NCBI GenBank assembly: GCA_033063855.1
Contig: CP093831.1
Span: forward strand, 11,842,001-11,906,000
Origin: Smittia aterrima
Lineage: Eukaryota > Arthropoda > Insecta > Diptera > Chironomidae
Reading direction: 5' to 3'
DNA length: 64,000 nucleotides
In this document: in pieces, positions 1 to 12,625 of the stretch
How the letters are laid out: each line of letters starts with the position of its first letter
Position numbering within the stretch: the first letter of the stretch is position 1
Translations under genes and position numbers: made by a program
Notes under the pieces: generated by a model
Database searches by the model: none
Told to the model about the DNA's origin: nothing
Seen by the model: only the letters and a program-made list of their open reading frames with translations

Positions 1-731
1 ATGGCTTGCGAACAAGAGAAGGACGATAAAGGATGATGAAATATGTGTTCGTAAACAACCGTCGGGAGGAGAAAGGAAATGTGAGTCGTTCATAAAAAAG
101 ATACATCGATTAAACCGTTCGACGGAGAAAAAAGAGGGAGAGAAAGAGAGATAGACCAACAAACATTACTTGGATAGCTCTTTAAGCAACTTCCCCATTT
201 AACTTTGTAAGATTATCGAGAAACTTTCTCTAAGAAACGCTTTTTTTGTGACGAAGCTTTTGTGAATGTAACAATGAGGGCGAGACGGGAAACATCAGAA
301 GTCCTCCTTTCATCTTGAAATCAAGACGATCCTGAGATTCCTCCAAATCATTATTCAAACTTATTCAAGGCTATGGAATAAAATCGATTGAATTTCGCTT
401 AACTTGAATACTTGAATCGAATTGCTCAACAGAACAGAAGATGATTTTCGTGAGAAAGTCTATGAATGTTCTTTTGGTTTGCATGTGCACTCATTCGATG
501 GAAGACGTATATACTTTCTATTCCCTTTTGATTAATGATTGAAGAGTCTCAAGTTGAAGTAAACTTGAGCAGATGTAAAAGTTTCTCGTGCTATAGAGAA
601 GCTTCTTCTTTGAACTATTCTCCTCAAAACTTCTTTAATGCTAGAGATACTTTCTTGCTGAATGAAGAATGAGTGAACGTTGCATCTGCCTCTGATGCAA
701 TTATCTTGAGCTTCTCATTCTGTTATTACAG

Positions 732-934
732 CAAGTGCTTTACCTTTGTGTGCGGAAACGACAAGTAGAAGGAAGAGAGGTCGATTGAAAGGAACATTTC
801 TTCCGGCTACGACGAAACAAAGCCAATTAAAATTAGAACAACATGAAACAAGTTCTCTGAACAAGCTCAAAGAGAAGGAGGAGGATGTGCATGGGCGGGA
901 CGCGTTGTCGTTTTCTCCCTTATCATCAAAATGA
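732..934 (+). CDS. Weak candidate terminal exon
   Basis: A pyrimidine-rich stretch ending in CAG at 729-731 is followed by 67 open codons to a TGA at 932-934. The stretch is richer in G and C than its surroundings and encodes a charged peptide with a basic SRRKRGR motif and several KE pairs. No start codon and no matching upstream exon is visible in the window, so it would be the last exon of a gene entering from the left edge. An open stretch of this length can occur by chance, so this is only a candidate. The product is not recognised. Confidence 0.18.
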
Positions 935-2078
935 AAATGTTTTTCTTAACTTTTTTTCGTTCTTATCCTAACCCTCGTGATCTTTAAAGAGTTATTTGTT
1001 TGAAACCATTCCTCGCTCTTCAATTTCATTTTGTTTTCTCAAAGAATTAAAAAGTTTTTTTTTGAGATGTTGAAACGCGAAAACGATGACTCGCTGTCGC
1101 TAAAAATGTTTCGCTTTCGACATCGTGAAGCTGATGTAACCCCCTAATCATATAAGTCGTGTCGTAGATGGGGAACAATTAAAAACATGATATCTTTCTT
1201 CAGTCATGAGAAAGCAGCTCGTTGTCAGTCATGCGAAAGTGAAGTGAAAATTTTCATTTCCCTCCACAGACGAGTGTCGAGGAAACTAAGCAAGAAACCG
1301 AGAATTATATTTCTCTCAATTTTACAAGACGCCTGTCTCGAACGACTCGCTCTGAAAGTTTTCAATTCTTCTCTTGATTTTCGCTGCGAGGTTCAAAATC
1401 ATGTTTCAGAAACATGTGACTTTCCTCTCTTCCTTGGAACGACGTGAAGTGTCGGAAGAGTCTATTAAAGTGTTCGTTGCAGATGATTTAATCCTCCTAT
1501 CATTGGAATCTTTCTCCTCAAAACAAACACTTCAAAGCGAATGTGTTTCATATCTCTTGTAATAGCATCTTGAAGCTCTTAATGGCAACAGCCGATTTTT
1601 CGTTTTGTGTTCTTCGAGTGTAAAGCAATTTACAATCTTATTAATTAGATAATATTGTCGGGGAGATTTCTCTTTTCTTGTTTTCTCGGAAGGCAATTTT
1701 CATCGTCGTTAGACTTTCATCATTTGCCTTTTCATGTTTCTCGAAAATGAATTATTATGAAAGTAATGGGATTGTGCTAAACTGTTTAATTATTGGTTGG
1801 GGTTCCTGTTCATTTTGAGAGGTCGCAAGTAAACGTGACGTAACTCAAGCTTCTTGGATCTTACGCAATATAAACCAAAACCTTATTGCTGAACAAATCT
1901 GACGAAACCCGAGAAGTTTCTCAGTTGCTATTAAACCTTTGGTTGATGTAAGAGGCAATCTTCTATTGAACGCCCTAAGGAAGTCCTTGAAATGAAGCTT
2001 CGAAGCTTGTTTTCCTAAACAAAGTGTAAGCTTACAAGACGAATTGTTTAGTGTTTTCTTTGAAAACTTCTCACCCTC

Positions 2079-2098
2079 CTCTCTCTCTCTCTCTCTCT
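2079..2098. repeat. (CT)10 microsatellite
   Basis: Ten uninterrupted CT units in non-coding sequence. Confidence 0.95.
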
Positions 2099-3615
2099 AA
2101 AACAAAATCGTTTTGACTGATTCGTGACGTCAAAAGTGATTTTAATTTAAAGTCAAGAAACCAGTCGTGGGTGTAAAGCACGCCATTGCTTTTCTATTTA
2201 TTTCTGTTACGCTATCGCGATGATGTAATCAAAAGCATTCTTTTTCTTCGAGAAAAACGAAATCGTCAGAAGACAAAAATATTTTTTACATTGAGAGGGA
2301 GAGAAATTGATGAAATGATAAGAAAATGGCACAACAAAACAGTTTTTACTCTGTCGTAAAAGTCATGCTGGTAAAAATAGTGGAATAAATTTTCCCAGTG
2401 TTATAGTCTGCTCGATAAACAAACAACTTCTCTTGCTTCAATTTATTTTTTTTCCTCCTTGGAGGAGCGGGCGTGCAAAACACAAATAGTTAACTATTAA
2501 GCAAGATTTTTCTGCTGTCGCTGCAGCGAAAACAAAAATAATGAAATGATTTTGTTTATGGGACGATAAATCATTGACGCTCATGGTCGCTTTCTTCTTT
2601 TAGAAGTGCGACCGAACCGATAAGGAACGACAGAAATTATTTATAGTTAGCTTTGCTTTGATGTCGGAAGGGATGGTGAAGGCGAGGACAAATGGAATGA
2701 TTGAATCAAGTCCGCGACTAACTTTATGACAAATATTAATGAGCTCAGCGATTATCAGAAAGTTCCTGCAGTAATTTTTATTAAGCCGAGTGAACATTCA
2801 TTCGTCACGAACGAAACGAAAATCAGTTGACGAAAACGTTTTCATTAAAATTATTCATTTCGAGTGCGAGCATGCAAGTGCAGTGAATAAAATCTTTTCC
2901 ATGGAAACCATTCTGTTACACCTGAGGGACCATTGAATAAAAAAGAAGAGCTCTCATCGTTTTAATTGATCTCGTGCCAGCAATTCAAATCATTCGTAAT
3001 AAATTATGGTCTGCTGATGCGAGAATTTTCATGAAAACTGCTCTTAGCAATAACCATAGGCGAGAGAAGAGTGTTTAATTAATTAAATTTGCAGGTAAGC
3101 GAGCAATTATCATGAATATTCAAAATGAATGTTCCTCTGCATTTCAGAAAATTTCTCATCGCGATACAATTTTCTAAAAATAATCTGCAAAGAGTTTCAA
3201 CTCATAAACTTCATCAACACCGCAAAGTGAGAAAAAGATTTTCATTTTTCTTTTCTTCTCGCTTGCAATTTAAATTTGGAAAATAAAGAAAAACTTGAGT
3301 CTCGAAATGTTTTTCAACGACCCAAGTTGAGACTGGCAACTAATAGTTCTCCTGAGCAGAGCGTGAAGAGTGAAAATTTCTTCCGGTTTTATCGTCGTTT
3401 CTCCTAAGAAGATTAATAACTTTTCTCGCAGAGCAATAATTTGTATCGTCATGGAAATTTTCTCAGAGATTTTCACTAATAGGCCAAAAATATTTTTAAA
3501 TTTGATTTCAGAGATTTTCCTTGTTTTTGGTCAACGAATAAATTTCTGGGTCACAACCTTTCGAGGGACTTTATTTTCCTTTTCATTCAAATTATTCAGC
3601 TTTAAGTCTACTCAC

Positions 3616-3721
3616 TTGAGTTGCTGCCACTGCTTCCATTCTTCATAATTCGGTCTTCGTGATTATAATTTCCTTTTAGATGGCCGTTGAGACCAATCGG
3701 TTGACCATTCATATTTTCCAT
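3616..3721 (-). CDS. Candidate first coding exon, unknown protein
   Basis: On the minus strand an ATG at 3721 opens 35 codons that run into a strong donor (GTGAGT at 3615-3610). The peptide starts MENMNGQPIGLNGHLKG and ends in a Gly/Ser/Asn-rich NGSSGSNS. The reading frame is richer in G and C than the flanks. This looks like the first coding exon of a gene whose next exons lie at lower coordinates or beyond the window, across a long intron. I could not find a partner exon. The family is not recognised. Confidence 0.35.
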
Positions 3722-5132
3722 TTTAAAAACAAGCACAAAACAGTTTATTTCCTTCTATAAAACTTTAAAGAGTGTTTCTTGAAAAGCAATTGCTAGTTCA
3801 ACACATCACATTGAATCCATTTTCACTTTATGACTTGCAGTTGATATCTAGTAAACGTTTGCTCTCAACATCTGAAACGAGAAATAAGAAAGTTTTCGAA
3901 TGAAAAACATCGTAAATAAATAATCGCGTTCGGTCGCATTAAAGTCATAATAAAACTTTATCAAGAAAAATAAATTCACGCTCGAGATTCTTTTATGTGC
4001 AGTTCTCCTCATACGACGCAACACCGTCTCATCGAATAAAAGTTTCAGTCAATGTAAACTTAACTTAGATGACTCGAAGCGGGGAGAGCGTGCGGCGCTT
4101 TTTGTGTTGTGCAAGATTAATTACGTCTCGATGAATGCAAAGCACGACGTCTCAACAACCATGTTCTTCATTTTACAGCATAATTTATGTTGATCTCTGA
4201 AGTTCTTCTTGATAATGTCTGAACATATTTCGCGTCTTCCGCTCGCTCTTGTTTACATTATGATTATGATTTTCATTTTTCTCCAAATATGATAGAAGAG
4301 GATTTGCATAATTCATGTTGTTTATACTTTTTGATGCATGATGTGCTTGGAAAATGGGCGTTAGCTAATTCTGATTCTTATCATGTAAATTCCGAGATGA
4401 TTTCCTCCTTGGGTTGCTCAACGTTTTACGATAAATGAGAGTCTGTCGCTTTTTGAAATGAAAGTGACAATGTCACAAATTGAAATCTGGACATCCTAAC
4501 GATCGTTGTTTGTTGAACATTCCCACCGAGAAAATCGTTGCCTTCAAAACGATTTGCTTCTTGCGTAGAGGGAAGGAAAACATTTAATTTATCTTCTAAT
4601 TTTTCCGCAATTTACATTTTTACCGACGATAGGTTGAAACCAGAAAGAAAATCGAATTCGGAGATTCAAATAAACATAATAGACTTATTAAATTATTTAT
4701 TGATTCTCGACGTAATGTTCTTATTCGCTCCTCGTTTATTTCTATTGCTGCCATCACACAGCAGGATCTCGCTCGCTATGTGTTTGCATGTTGTTTTCAA
4801 TTCGCTGTGCGCAGACTGCTATGGCAGGAAACATGTAATTTATTATGATCGCGATGAAATAATCAGAAGAAAGAATATTTCTCTTTTCTTTTCCATAAAT
4901 CGATTTTCCCTTCATTTACTTTTTCTTTACGAAATGGAGGTTTTGTTTTGGATTTCGCTTTTTTGGATGACTCTCATAAATGTTACATTTTACATCGTTG
5001 GTGCAAAGAATGATTTTATCTTCGAATTATTTAATTAATTTTTTTTTTGATTCCTATAAAATTTTCTTTAATCGATGACAAAGTGCAATTAAATCACGAT
5101 GTGTTCTTATACCACGTTAAGCCACTCATCTC
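3722..5132. other. Non-coding stretch
   Basis: AT-rich with no supported gene. The longest open stretch (4538-5038, plus) begins at TTG and has hydrophobic, AT-driven composition, so I do not accept it as a gene. Confidence 0.6.
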
Positions 5133-5230
5133 TTGTCATCATACCAATGACAAGTTGATAACACCGGTTCTCGTCCGATCACCGAAGTTAAGCAACATCG
5201 GTCACAACTAGAGCTTAGATGGGTGACCAG
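5133..5230 (+). pseudogene. 5S rRNA-derived sequence, truncated at 3' end
   Basis: The stretch can be aligned with the first about 95 nt of insect 5S rRNA. It has the hallmark CGGTTCTCGTCCGATCACCG at 5165-5184, then the internal promoter: a box A-like AGTTAAGCAAC and a box C-like CTTAGATGGGTGACC ending at 5228. Both polymerase III control elements are therefore kept. The 5' end (around 5133-5155) and the segment between the boxes are diverged, and the 3' third of 5S, which closes the terminal stem, is missing. In its place comes a GGATAA-type repeat. It is not a functional 5S gene. It is either a truncated pseudogene or the head of a 5S-derived SINE. Confidence 0.8.
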
Positions 5231-5274
5231 GTTTAAGGTTTAGGATAAGGATAAGGATAAGGTTAGGGTTAAAC
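5231..5274 (+). repeat. Telomere-like GGATAA/GGTTAGGG repeat
   Basis: Directly after the 5S-like box C comes a degenerate G-rich repeat with three GGATAA units and one GGTTAGGG. It resembles interstitial telomere-type repeats, although known dipterans lack TTAGG telomeres. Confidence 0.8.
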
Positions 5275-5590
5275 TAAAGTCATAGTAAAATGCTGGAAGG
5301 TTTGCGCTGATGTACTAAAGTATGGAGCTGCCGTTAATTCCACACTTGAACTGATTCTTAAAAAATTTAAATCCCTGAGTCTGCTCCAAACCTCTTCTCT
5401 CAGAATGTTAAGTTGGAGTTTGCGGTGGGGGGCGAGATCACCTTAGGGTAGCAGCAGTGATAGTTATCACCAGTGATAACGGGTCATAGCCGATTTATCG
5501 TTAAGCCGCGACACACAAGTGAGACTAATAAGGTTCATACCTTATAGTATGGCTGTAAAAGGCTGTAAGCGAAAATCACATTTTTTTTCA
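5275..5590 (+). other. GC-richer tail with perfect hairpin, possible element body
   Basis: This piece is clearly less AT-rich than both flanks. It contains a perfect hairpin at 5463-5480 (arms GTTATCAC and GTGATAAC, loop CA) and, near 5549-5570, a tandem GGCTGTAA pair of the kind seen at non-LTR or SINE 3' ends. With the 5S-like head it may form one composite retroposon. Boundaries and target-site duplication were not identified. Confidence 0.35.
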
Positions 5591-8500
5591 TTTAAATTTT
5601 CACATGCAAAGACATTTCAGAATCTGAAAATTTATTCGAATGAATTTTTCATTTTCCTGCTCGAAAGTGGAGCAAGTCGAGTGACGCGCCATCTGATGCC
5701 GTTTTACATTTTCTTATAAAACTTCTCATTAAAGCGGAGATCGAGAAAACGGAAATTAAATTGATTTCAGTTTCGGGGAGAAGCTGGAGATGATAAAGAA
5801 CAAAACGAAATCTTAAATTCCATCGAGATTAACTCAATATCTGTAACCGGGCGAGTTCAATGCGTCTGCCTTTCATCGTAATTGGTTTCCTTGGGTTCAG
5901 ACTAAATTTGCTTTGATTGTTTGAGTTAGCAACTCGTAAGAGAAGTGAATGCTAATTCAAGCCGCAAACTTTGTTTTACTTACATCAAAACTTTCCTTCA
6001 TTGAATCAACAAACTCCTTTTCGTGAAAATTGAAATGAGAAATTCATTTGCATTCAAACGAAGCGAAGCGTAATTATAGTTTTGCCTCTCGTGTGTGTTC
6101 ATAATTTAAAACTTTCAACTTGTACGGCTCTTGTGGGAGCTTGCTAATGTCATTCATTTCATAAAACAGCATTAAAACACCAAACGTTCGAGTGCTCACA
6201 CAATTCAATGGAAATTATTGTTGATATGTTTGAGTTTCTATCGCTTGTTGAATGAATGAATCGTTGAAAGCACTTCTCGAGAAAATTTCCTTTGATGCTT
6301 GTAGACGGTTTGTTTTGAAGGTTTGAGGGGGCACTGCTCAGCTATTGTAATAGAAATTTATTACCGAGAGACACGAGTCACATAAATTTTCATTCAGGCC
6401 TCGAAATAAATCAAAAGAGAAAGAAATATTTCGCGATTCCATGTTGCTGTGAATTTTTTATCAGAATTTTATTGACTTGTGTAAATCATTTGGAATCTTA
6501 CGTGAGATTGCTTCGAAATTTTCGTCCCGATTATCGTTAAATCAACGAAAATATTTCTTAATCATCTTGCGGGGCTCTTGCATAAATAATCTCGATGAAG
6601 GAGCTTCAAGTCGTAAAATCTTCACCGATTTCTTGGTTTTGTTTAAACAATTTTGAAAATTCTCGTTTCCCTCGCGTAAATACTTGAACAACAAACAAAC
6701 AAAACGTAATTAAGATAAATAAGCGAGATCTCTCAACAACATCATCTCATTGAGGATTATCCACATTTTTCTCTCTTCCATCCTCTAAATTATGAGTTTC
6801 CCGATAAAAAAAAACTTTGTTTTTCTTTCGAAAGTCGTCGAGTGAATGCTTTGTCGTTGATGAGTTGCTTCACACACATGTCCGAAGGCAATCAGCATTT
6901 GTCTAACACAAGTTCCATTCATTCAATCTCAACAACGTCCCCTGTGCGTGCGACGACAGATTGAAACTAGTCATTTAGGCCTCTCGGCACGATTTTAACA
7001 TAATTTCTTCTTGAAAATTTATTAAGTCGAGCATCTTAAAGGTGTTTCCAACAAGCGTCTGGCGAATATCACGCGCTAAATGAAGCGAACACGCGAAAAA
7101 CAAAATTAAAAACGACTTTCAAATAAATGAGTCCATAATTCGAGTGGAATGAGTCGATGCTTTAAAACTTCTCGAGCAAATAATTTTGTTTAATATGAAT
7201 TTTAATGGCCCAGATCAGAGGGGAAAAGCTTTTACAACTTGACGTGCTGTGTTATCCGAAAAAAAAGTAATTCAGCTCAATAATTCACAAGTGTTTAGAG
7301 CCCAGTTCGCAATGGAAGTGAGACGATCTATAAATAATCTTCCTCACGCTGCTCAGATCAACAAGTTTTCATCGGACAAGTCATAAAACGCGATGCGCGC
7401 AGTGAACAATAAAATCGTCACTCTTAATCGCTCCTTGATAATCTCATTCATAATTTATTGTGTTCGCTACTACCTTTCGGTGGTTACGACTTGTATTTAA
7501 AGAGTTATTTCCATAAAAATATTTTTAAAGACAACCAACGCGCCAGAGCAGCGACTCGAACAATAAATCATGTGACAGGAAATTTGTTACGCGCTGAACA
7601 TGAAAATATAAAACAGATTTCTCTCTCTCTCATCTTTTTTCTCTGCCTCGTCTAGAGTCTCGAATGAAACAATTTGTAGTGAATGAAAATAAAAAAAAAC
7701 TACCAGACAATTTTCATCAGATCGTTATTAAAGAATAAACAAGCTGTCTCTGAATCGTTGCCTGTGTTAATCCTTAATCAGCAATGAAAAGAATCGGCGT
7801 TCGGGGGAAAATACGATAAAAGAAGAAAACTTTTCGACGAAGAGATCACTCGGCTAGAAAGCTTTGCGTCTGGAGCGTTTTCGCTCTTCATCAGAGATTA
7901 ATTTATCGAAGACTTTCCTACTTTTGTCTCTAAGGAAAAGAGAAAGTTGCTTTAAGCTGAAGGAAACTTGGGCATTTTCTTTTAAAGCGGAGGAATCTCT
8001 TTGATATTTGATAACTCTGAGAAACAAGAAACTTGAGAAAGCTTCTCAAATTTTCAAACTGACAAGAAATTTTCAATTCAAAAATGAAACAATGAAGTGA
8101 GAGGACAAATTAATTTGGATTCTCAACTTTCTGACACAAAAAACATTGTTTACGCCCGATTCAAATGATTTACGTTGTAATCATGAACGAGAACAACTTT
8201 TCCATAAAATCTGTTGGTTTGTTAAGCTTGTTCAACCTGAAAGCCTCTCGGGAAAAATGTTTTTGCCGTTCACCTTTGGAAAAGTCCGGAAACAATTCGT
8301 CATCACAAAATAAGAAGAAATTTCTTTTTGCAGACGAGTTTTGTTTTTTGTAGGTTTGTGGTTTGGCTTTCTAGCTCGTTCACACCCAAAAAATTATTTT
8401 CTTTTGTGCTTTAAATTTGAGACTGACGGCAACTTTCATTAAAAATAATTTTGACAGCCGCAAAGGCATCGGAAGAAAGAAAAATTGCTTGGCAATTCTT

Positions 8501-11500
8501 TATTTTTAGTAGAAACCAGAAAAGTTTTATATTTTCTTGTTGATGAGAGATGACATTGAATATAAATCGTTTGGGATTAAAGAAACATCGTCTTGATGGC
8601 TTGTGTAGATTGAGTAGGGCAAGCAGAACGTGATTCGTCTTTAATGACTCTTTCATAGTTCATGCGGATAGCTCTCGAGGATTTAGATCAACACAGACAC
8701 CTGATGCACATTATTTATCGTTGCACTGTCTCAAATCACGTTCTTCGCTTCAATTGTTATGAACTCTTTGCAGCAAATCAAATTATTTCTTCATTGCCAA
8801 TAAACAGATTTCATGACGAAACGCTGACACTTTATTAAAGATTTTATTAAACTTCTCGAAGCTCTTTTATTGTTTTTTAACTTCGCAATCAAAACTGTTT
8901 ACATCCCGCCAGCATTTTCATTTGAAGCTCTTCTCAACGAAGTTCATAAATTGAGAAAATTAGTAGAATTGCGATTGTGATTTAAGATTTCTCTTTTACT
9001 TCGCACCCTCCCTCACATTTCTCCCTCAGTGAGAATTCACGCAATCGTCGCCATCATCACAAGAGGAGAAGAAAAAAAAAATCGATAACTCGTATTTACC
9101 TTTCGCAAATGTCGTAGGCAGGATTGCCGCTGCGAGACAAACTTTTTATTTTATTACTTTCGCTTCTTGAAAATATTCCACAAATGCAAAGCACAACTGT
9201 TTATTCAAGCCGCTTTCTTTATATTATTCCCTCGATTTCTCGCGGATCACGGATTCCTTCAGTTGTTTTCTTTTTATTTCACTTGCGACAACGAAAAGTT
9301 CTGATTTATTGTTTCACATTCAGATTCATAACATTATTCCTTCATGCTTGTCTGAGCTGAATCTCATCTGCTTGAGACTTTTCTTTCAGTGCAATCCAAA
9401 TTTCAGCAGATTTCTCTCTTTTTTAAAAGAAGATTCACAAATACACGACCGTTAACCACGAGATCTCATAACAAACTGAAAACAGTTTTCCCATCGTCTG
9501 CGAATTTTGTTTTTCTCGTGAACACTTTCCAATGGAGCTTGGAAGAGAAGAGAGTTTTCCGTTCGTAAAAGTTTTCGCATCATTTCCAAGCAATTTTCCT
9601 ATTTATTTATCACCTGACTTTAATGTCACAGACTTTAATATTTAATTTGACAAAGATTTAAATCACATTTGCATAACGTTCAGAGAAATATGATTTTTTT
9701 TATTCCAAACGTATCTGTCGCATTTTAATTTATTGCATTGCAATTAAAATCCGAAAAATCTCCTACAGTAATAAATGTCGTGCTGAGGCTTTGTCAGGAT
9801 TTATTCGCCAGCACTTTTGTCCGCAGTTTGCATCAGTCTCGATGACAGTTAAGTAATTTAATAACAATTTATTTCTTGCAACTTTATGACTCGCAGTCGC
9901 GCTCCATCACTGCAACGACGAAAGCAATACTCTTAAATATTTTATGTTCCCCATCTTTCATGAAGCTAAAGCGCCGTAAATTATGTTACGGAATGGGCCC
10001 CTTAATGATAGAATAAAATGTTAATTTTAACAAGATCCTTGAGAGATGAACAAGAGCTCGAATGTAATTTGTGTCGGAACAATTAAAAACTTTTGCTTTC
10101 ATAAACTTTTTGAATTTAATCGTTGTGCAAAGTTTTGACATGACCAGAGGATGCATCATCAACACATGCTTTTCAGTTTTCACACTCACACTCGCTCACG
10201 TGAATATAAATTAAACAGAAACTCGAACGGCTGGTTGTGGAAAAAGTTTTCTGAACTAATTTTTCATCAGGATGTGGAACAGAGACGAAGAGTGTCGGAG
10301 CAAAAAGTTAAAAGTTTTTTCTTTGCTCTTCTCAAACACCGTCGGTATTAGATAAAGAATGAAGATTGAGTGGTCGTCTCGCTTGTCGATTGAATCGAGC
10401 ATTCAAAGTTTAAGTGGAGAGATCTCAATCACATCTCAGCGTGAATGCAACCAAAGAGACCTCGAACAACTCGAGAGATTTTCATTTGAAAACTTATACT
10501 TTGAAACGTGAAGTGCTCGAGGTTCAGTTTGAACGACTTTCTTTGAAACTCAATACTTCTTAACTCAATAACTTTGTATAAATGGAAATAAGATCTTAAG
10601 CCTTTGCACCTACGAGAACAATTACTAAAAGCCTAAAGGGATCTACTTTATCGAGTGTAATCAATTCCTGTAATTACAATTCTTGAGATAACAGACTGGC
10701 TTTGCTGAAATGATCCTTGAATATTTAATTGAATGTTAAAGGTAACTTTACATTTTTAATCAATCGATTGAATGGATTAACGATTCCATTTTGTTAAAAG
10801 CTCAATTATCTCAATGAAAAGCTCACGGGATTCCATTGTATTTCTGTTTAATTAAAACAGGAAGGATAAAAGCAATAACGTGAGGCGCTTACCGCAAAGC
10901 TTTGAAATATTTTTCAATTATTGATTACACTTTGGTGGATATCAAATATTGACAAAAGACTTTTCTCTTTTCTTCTCCCTGGTGCTTTGAAGTTTTCCCC
11001 CTTTAAGATATTTCAATTAAATCGAAATTAAATTTTCAAGTTTATCGTGATCATGTTTGCTATCTTCAGATGTTTCAATGAAATTTTCGAGCAAGACTTC
11101 ACGAGTTGCCCATTACATCACCAAATGACTTGTAATGGAATTTTTGATTACCGTCTGGAGTGTCTTACTCTTCGGTAAACTGCTCTTATCTGAACATGTA
11201 GTTTTAGACACATTGTTTTGTCTGGAGTCATTGCTCTTATGACAGTCGAGATATCAACATTCAGTTAAATAATTTTCAGCTCTCTCTAGGTGGGAAATGA
11301 ATGTAAATTAATCAATCAAAGAGAGAAGCTGACGTGATTTATCTTTTATGGATGTAGAAGATAGTTCTGTCATTCATAAAAGATTCGAATCATTCGGAAA
11401 ACTTGTCAAACATGAAATATTTAGTCTTTAATTAGTAAACGAATTGTTCGATATATTTGCATTCAAATTGAAATCTCATCGGGAATGTAACAAGCTACGT

Positions 11501-12422
11501 GCTTGCGCTTTCATTCAGGATCCCATTCATATCTAAATATCACGTTCTCATTCGAATCGAAATCAATGAAATGTCAGTCACCTTTATGCTACGAAATATG
11601 AAACTAAATTTTGATTTTAGTTACGTTTGAGGCTTCCAATTAGATTAAAATCAATTTTCTCTGCTTTGATAAATTCCGAAAATAAATTCCCAAGCTTTAA
11701 AGCTTTTAAAATCGTTTTCATTCATTGCTCGTGTAAGCTCTTAAATTTGAATTTCAATGCGACGCTCCCCATTTTGAAGTCAATCTCATTCTTCAATGAT
11801 AAAGCGACGTAACAGCGTTGTTTATGGTTTCTCGAATCAATGACAATCAACCCAATGCTGAATGCTGTCGAGGTTCGTTTCCTACACCATAGTAACGTGA
11901 ACCTACGTTAAGGAATAAATAAATCCATTCACTCAAGCGAATTGAGTCTGAGTCTCCTTCGTACGCATTTTGTGATTCAAGAAAGGGCACTCGAATAGCT
12001 TTACATCGTTCTCCATATGAAAAAAGAATTTATTGATCCATGGCCTGATAGTCACAGTAGAAGGTAAAACGTAGATTGTTTTCTGATGAGCACTTCCTCC
12101 CACGCAGTTACGAAATTTCTTGTGTTCATTCGAGGAATTAAAGTAAAAAATATTTTTCAACTTGGATAAATTCATAACGCTTACAAAGATCCGCCGGCTT
12201 TTCTTGCATGAAGGCAAATTTATTTGGATAAAACGAGCAATTTCTCAAGAAAGGTTCACAAAGCGCTTTCAGAGATTTCAAAATGTGTCGCAGTCTTTGC
12301 CATTTTTTTCGGATTATCAAAAAGGTTTTCCTTCTGTCTCTTGATAAATCTACGATTTCACATTATATTTCACAAGCTACGAACGACAAGCGATAGTAAA
12401 TCTTTCTAAAATTGCACAATCA
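5591..12422. other. Long non-coding stretch
   Basis: No supported coding sequence, RNA gene, repeat array or transposase. Every open frame here starts from non-ATG codons or has AT-driven low-complexity composition. It may be intergenic, or intron of the gene ending at 12423. Confidence 0.6.
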
Positions 12423-12625
12423 TCAGATAATAAATACATTTTCACTTCCAATTCGATGTTGCTCTGGCATCCGCTCCTGGGGGAGTTGAAGCTCATTTGA
12501 AGCGGCAAGCTTGTCGAGTTGAATCTGTTGCGAATCGCGATGAAGTCTCAATGAATTTATTGCACTGGATGGAGACACCACTGACGGCTGAAGCCTCTCT
12601 CGAGCATTGTGTCCATATTTTTGTG
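12423..12625 (-). CDS. Candidate terminal coding exon, unknown protein
   Basis: On the minus strand an acceptor (ttggttcag, ending at 12626) is followed by 66 codons and a TGA at 12425-12423. The frame has balanced codon use, in contrast to the surrounding AT-rich DNA. The peptide is hydrophilic and Gln/Ser/Arg-rich, with LRLHRDSQQIQLDKLAA and ending SENVFII, which would suit a cytoplasmic C-terminal tail. The upstream exons would lie at higher coordinates but I could not find them before 17.6 kb. The family is not recognised. Confidence 0.35.

Larger units (their letters stand above)
1..3615. other. Mostly non-coding, no firm gene
   Basis: AT-rich sequence with stops in all frames and only short open stretches. 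Apart from one weak exon candidate at 732-934 and a CT microsatellite at 2079-2098, I see no coding pattern, RNA gene or mobile element. It could be intergenic, or intron of the gene whose possible first exon lies at 3616-3721 on the minus strand. Confidence 0.6.

Noticed and set aside
4538..5038. 166-codon open frame, plus strand
   Set aside because: It begins at TTG, has no signal, domain or splice context, and its residues follow AT content (Phe, Leu, Ile, Asn). Probably chance.
7843..7856. GATCACTCGGCT, identical to a piece of 5.8S rRNA
   Set aside because: Only about 12 nt match and the neighbours do not resemble 5.8S.
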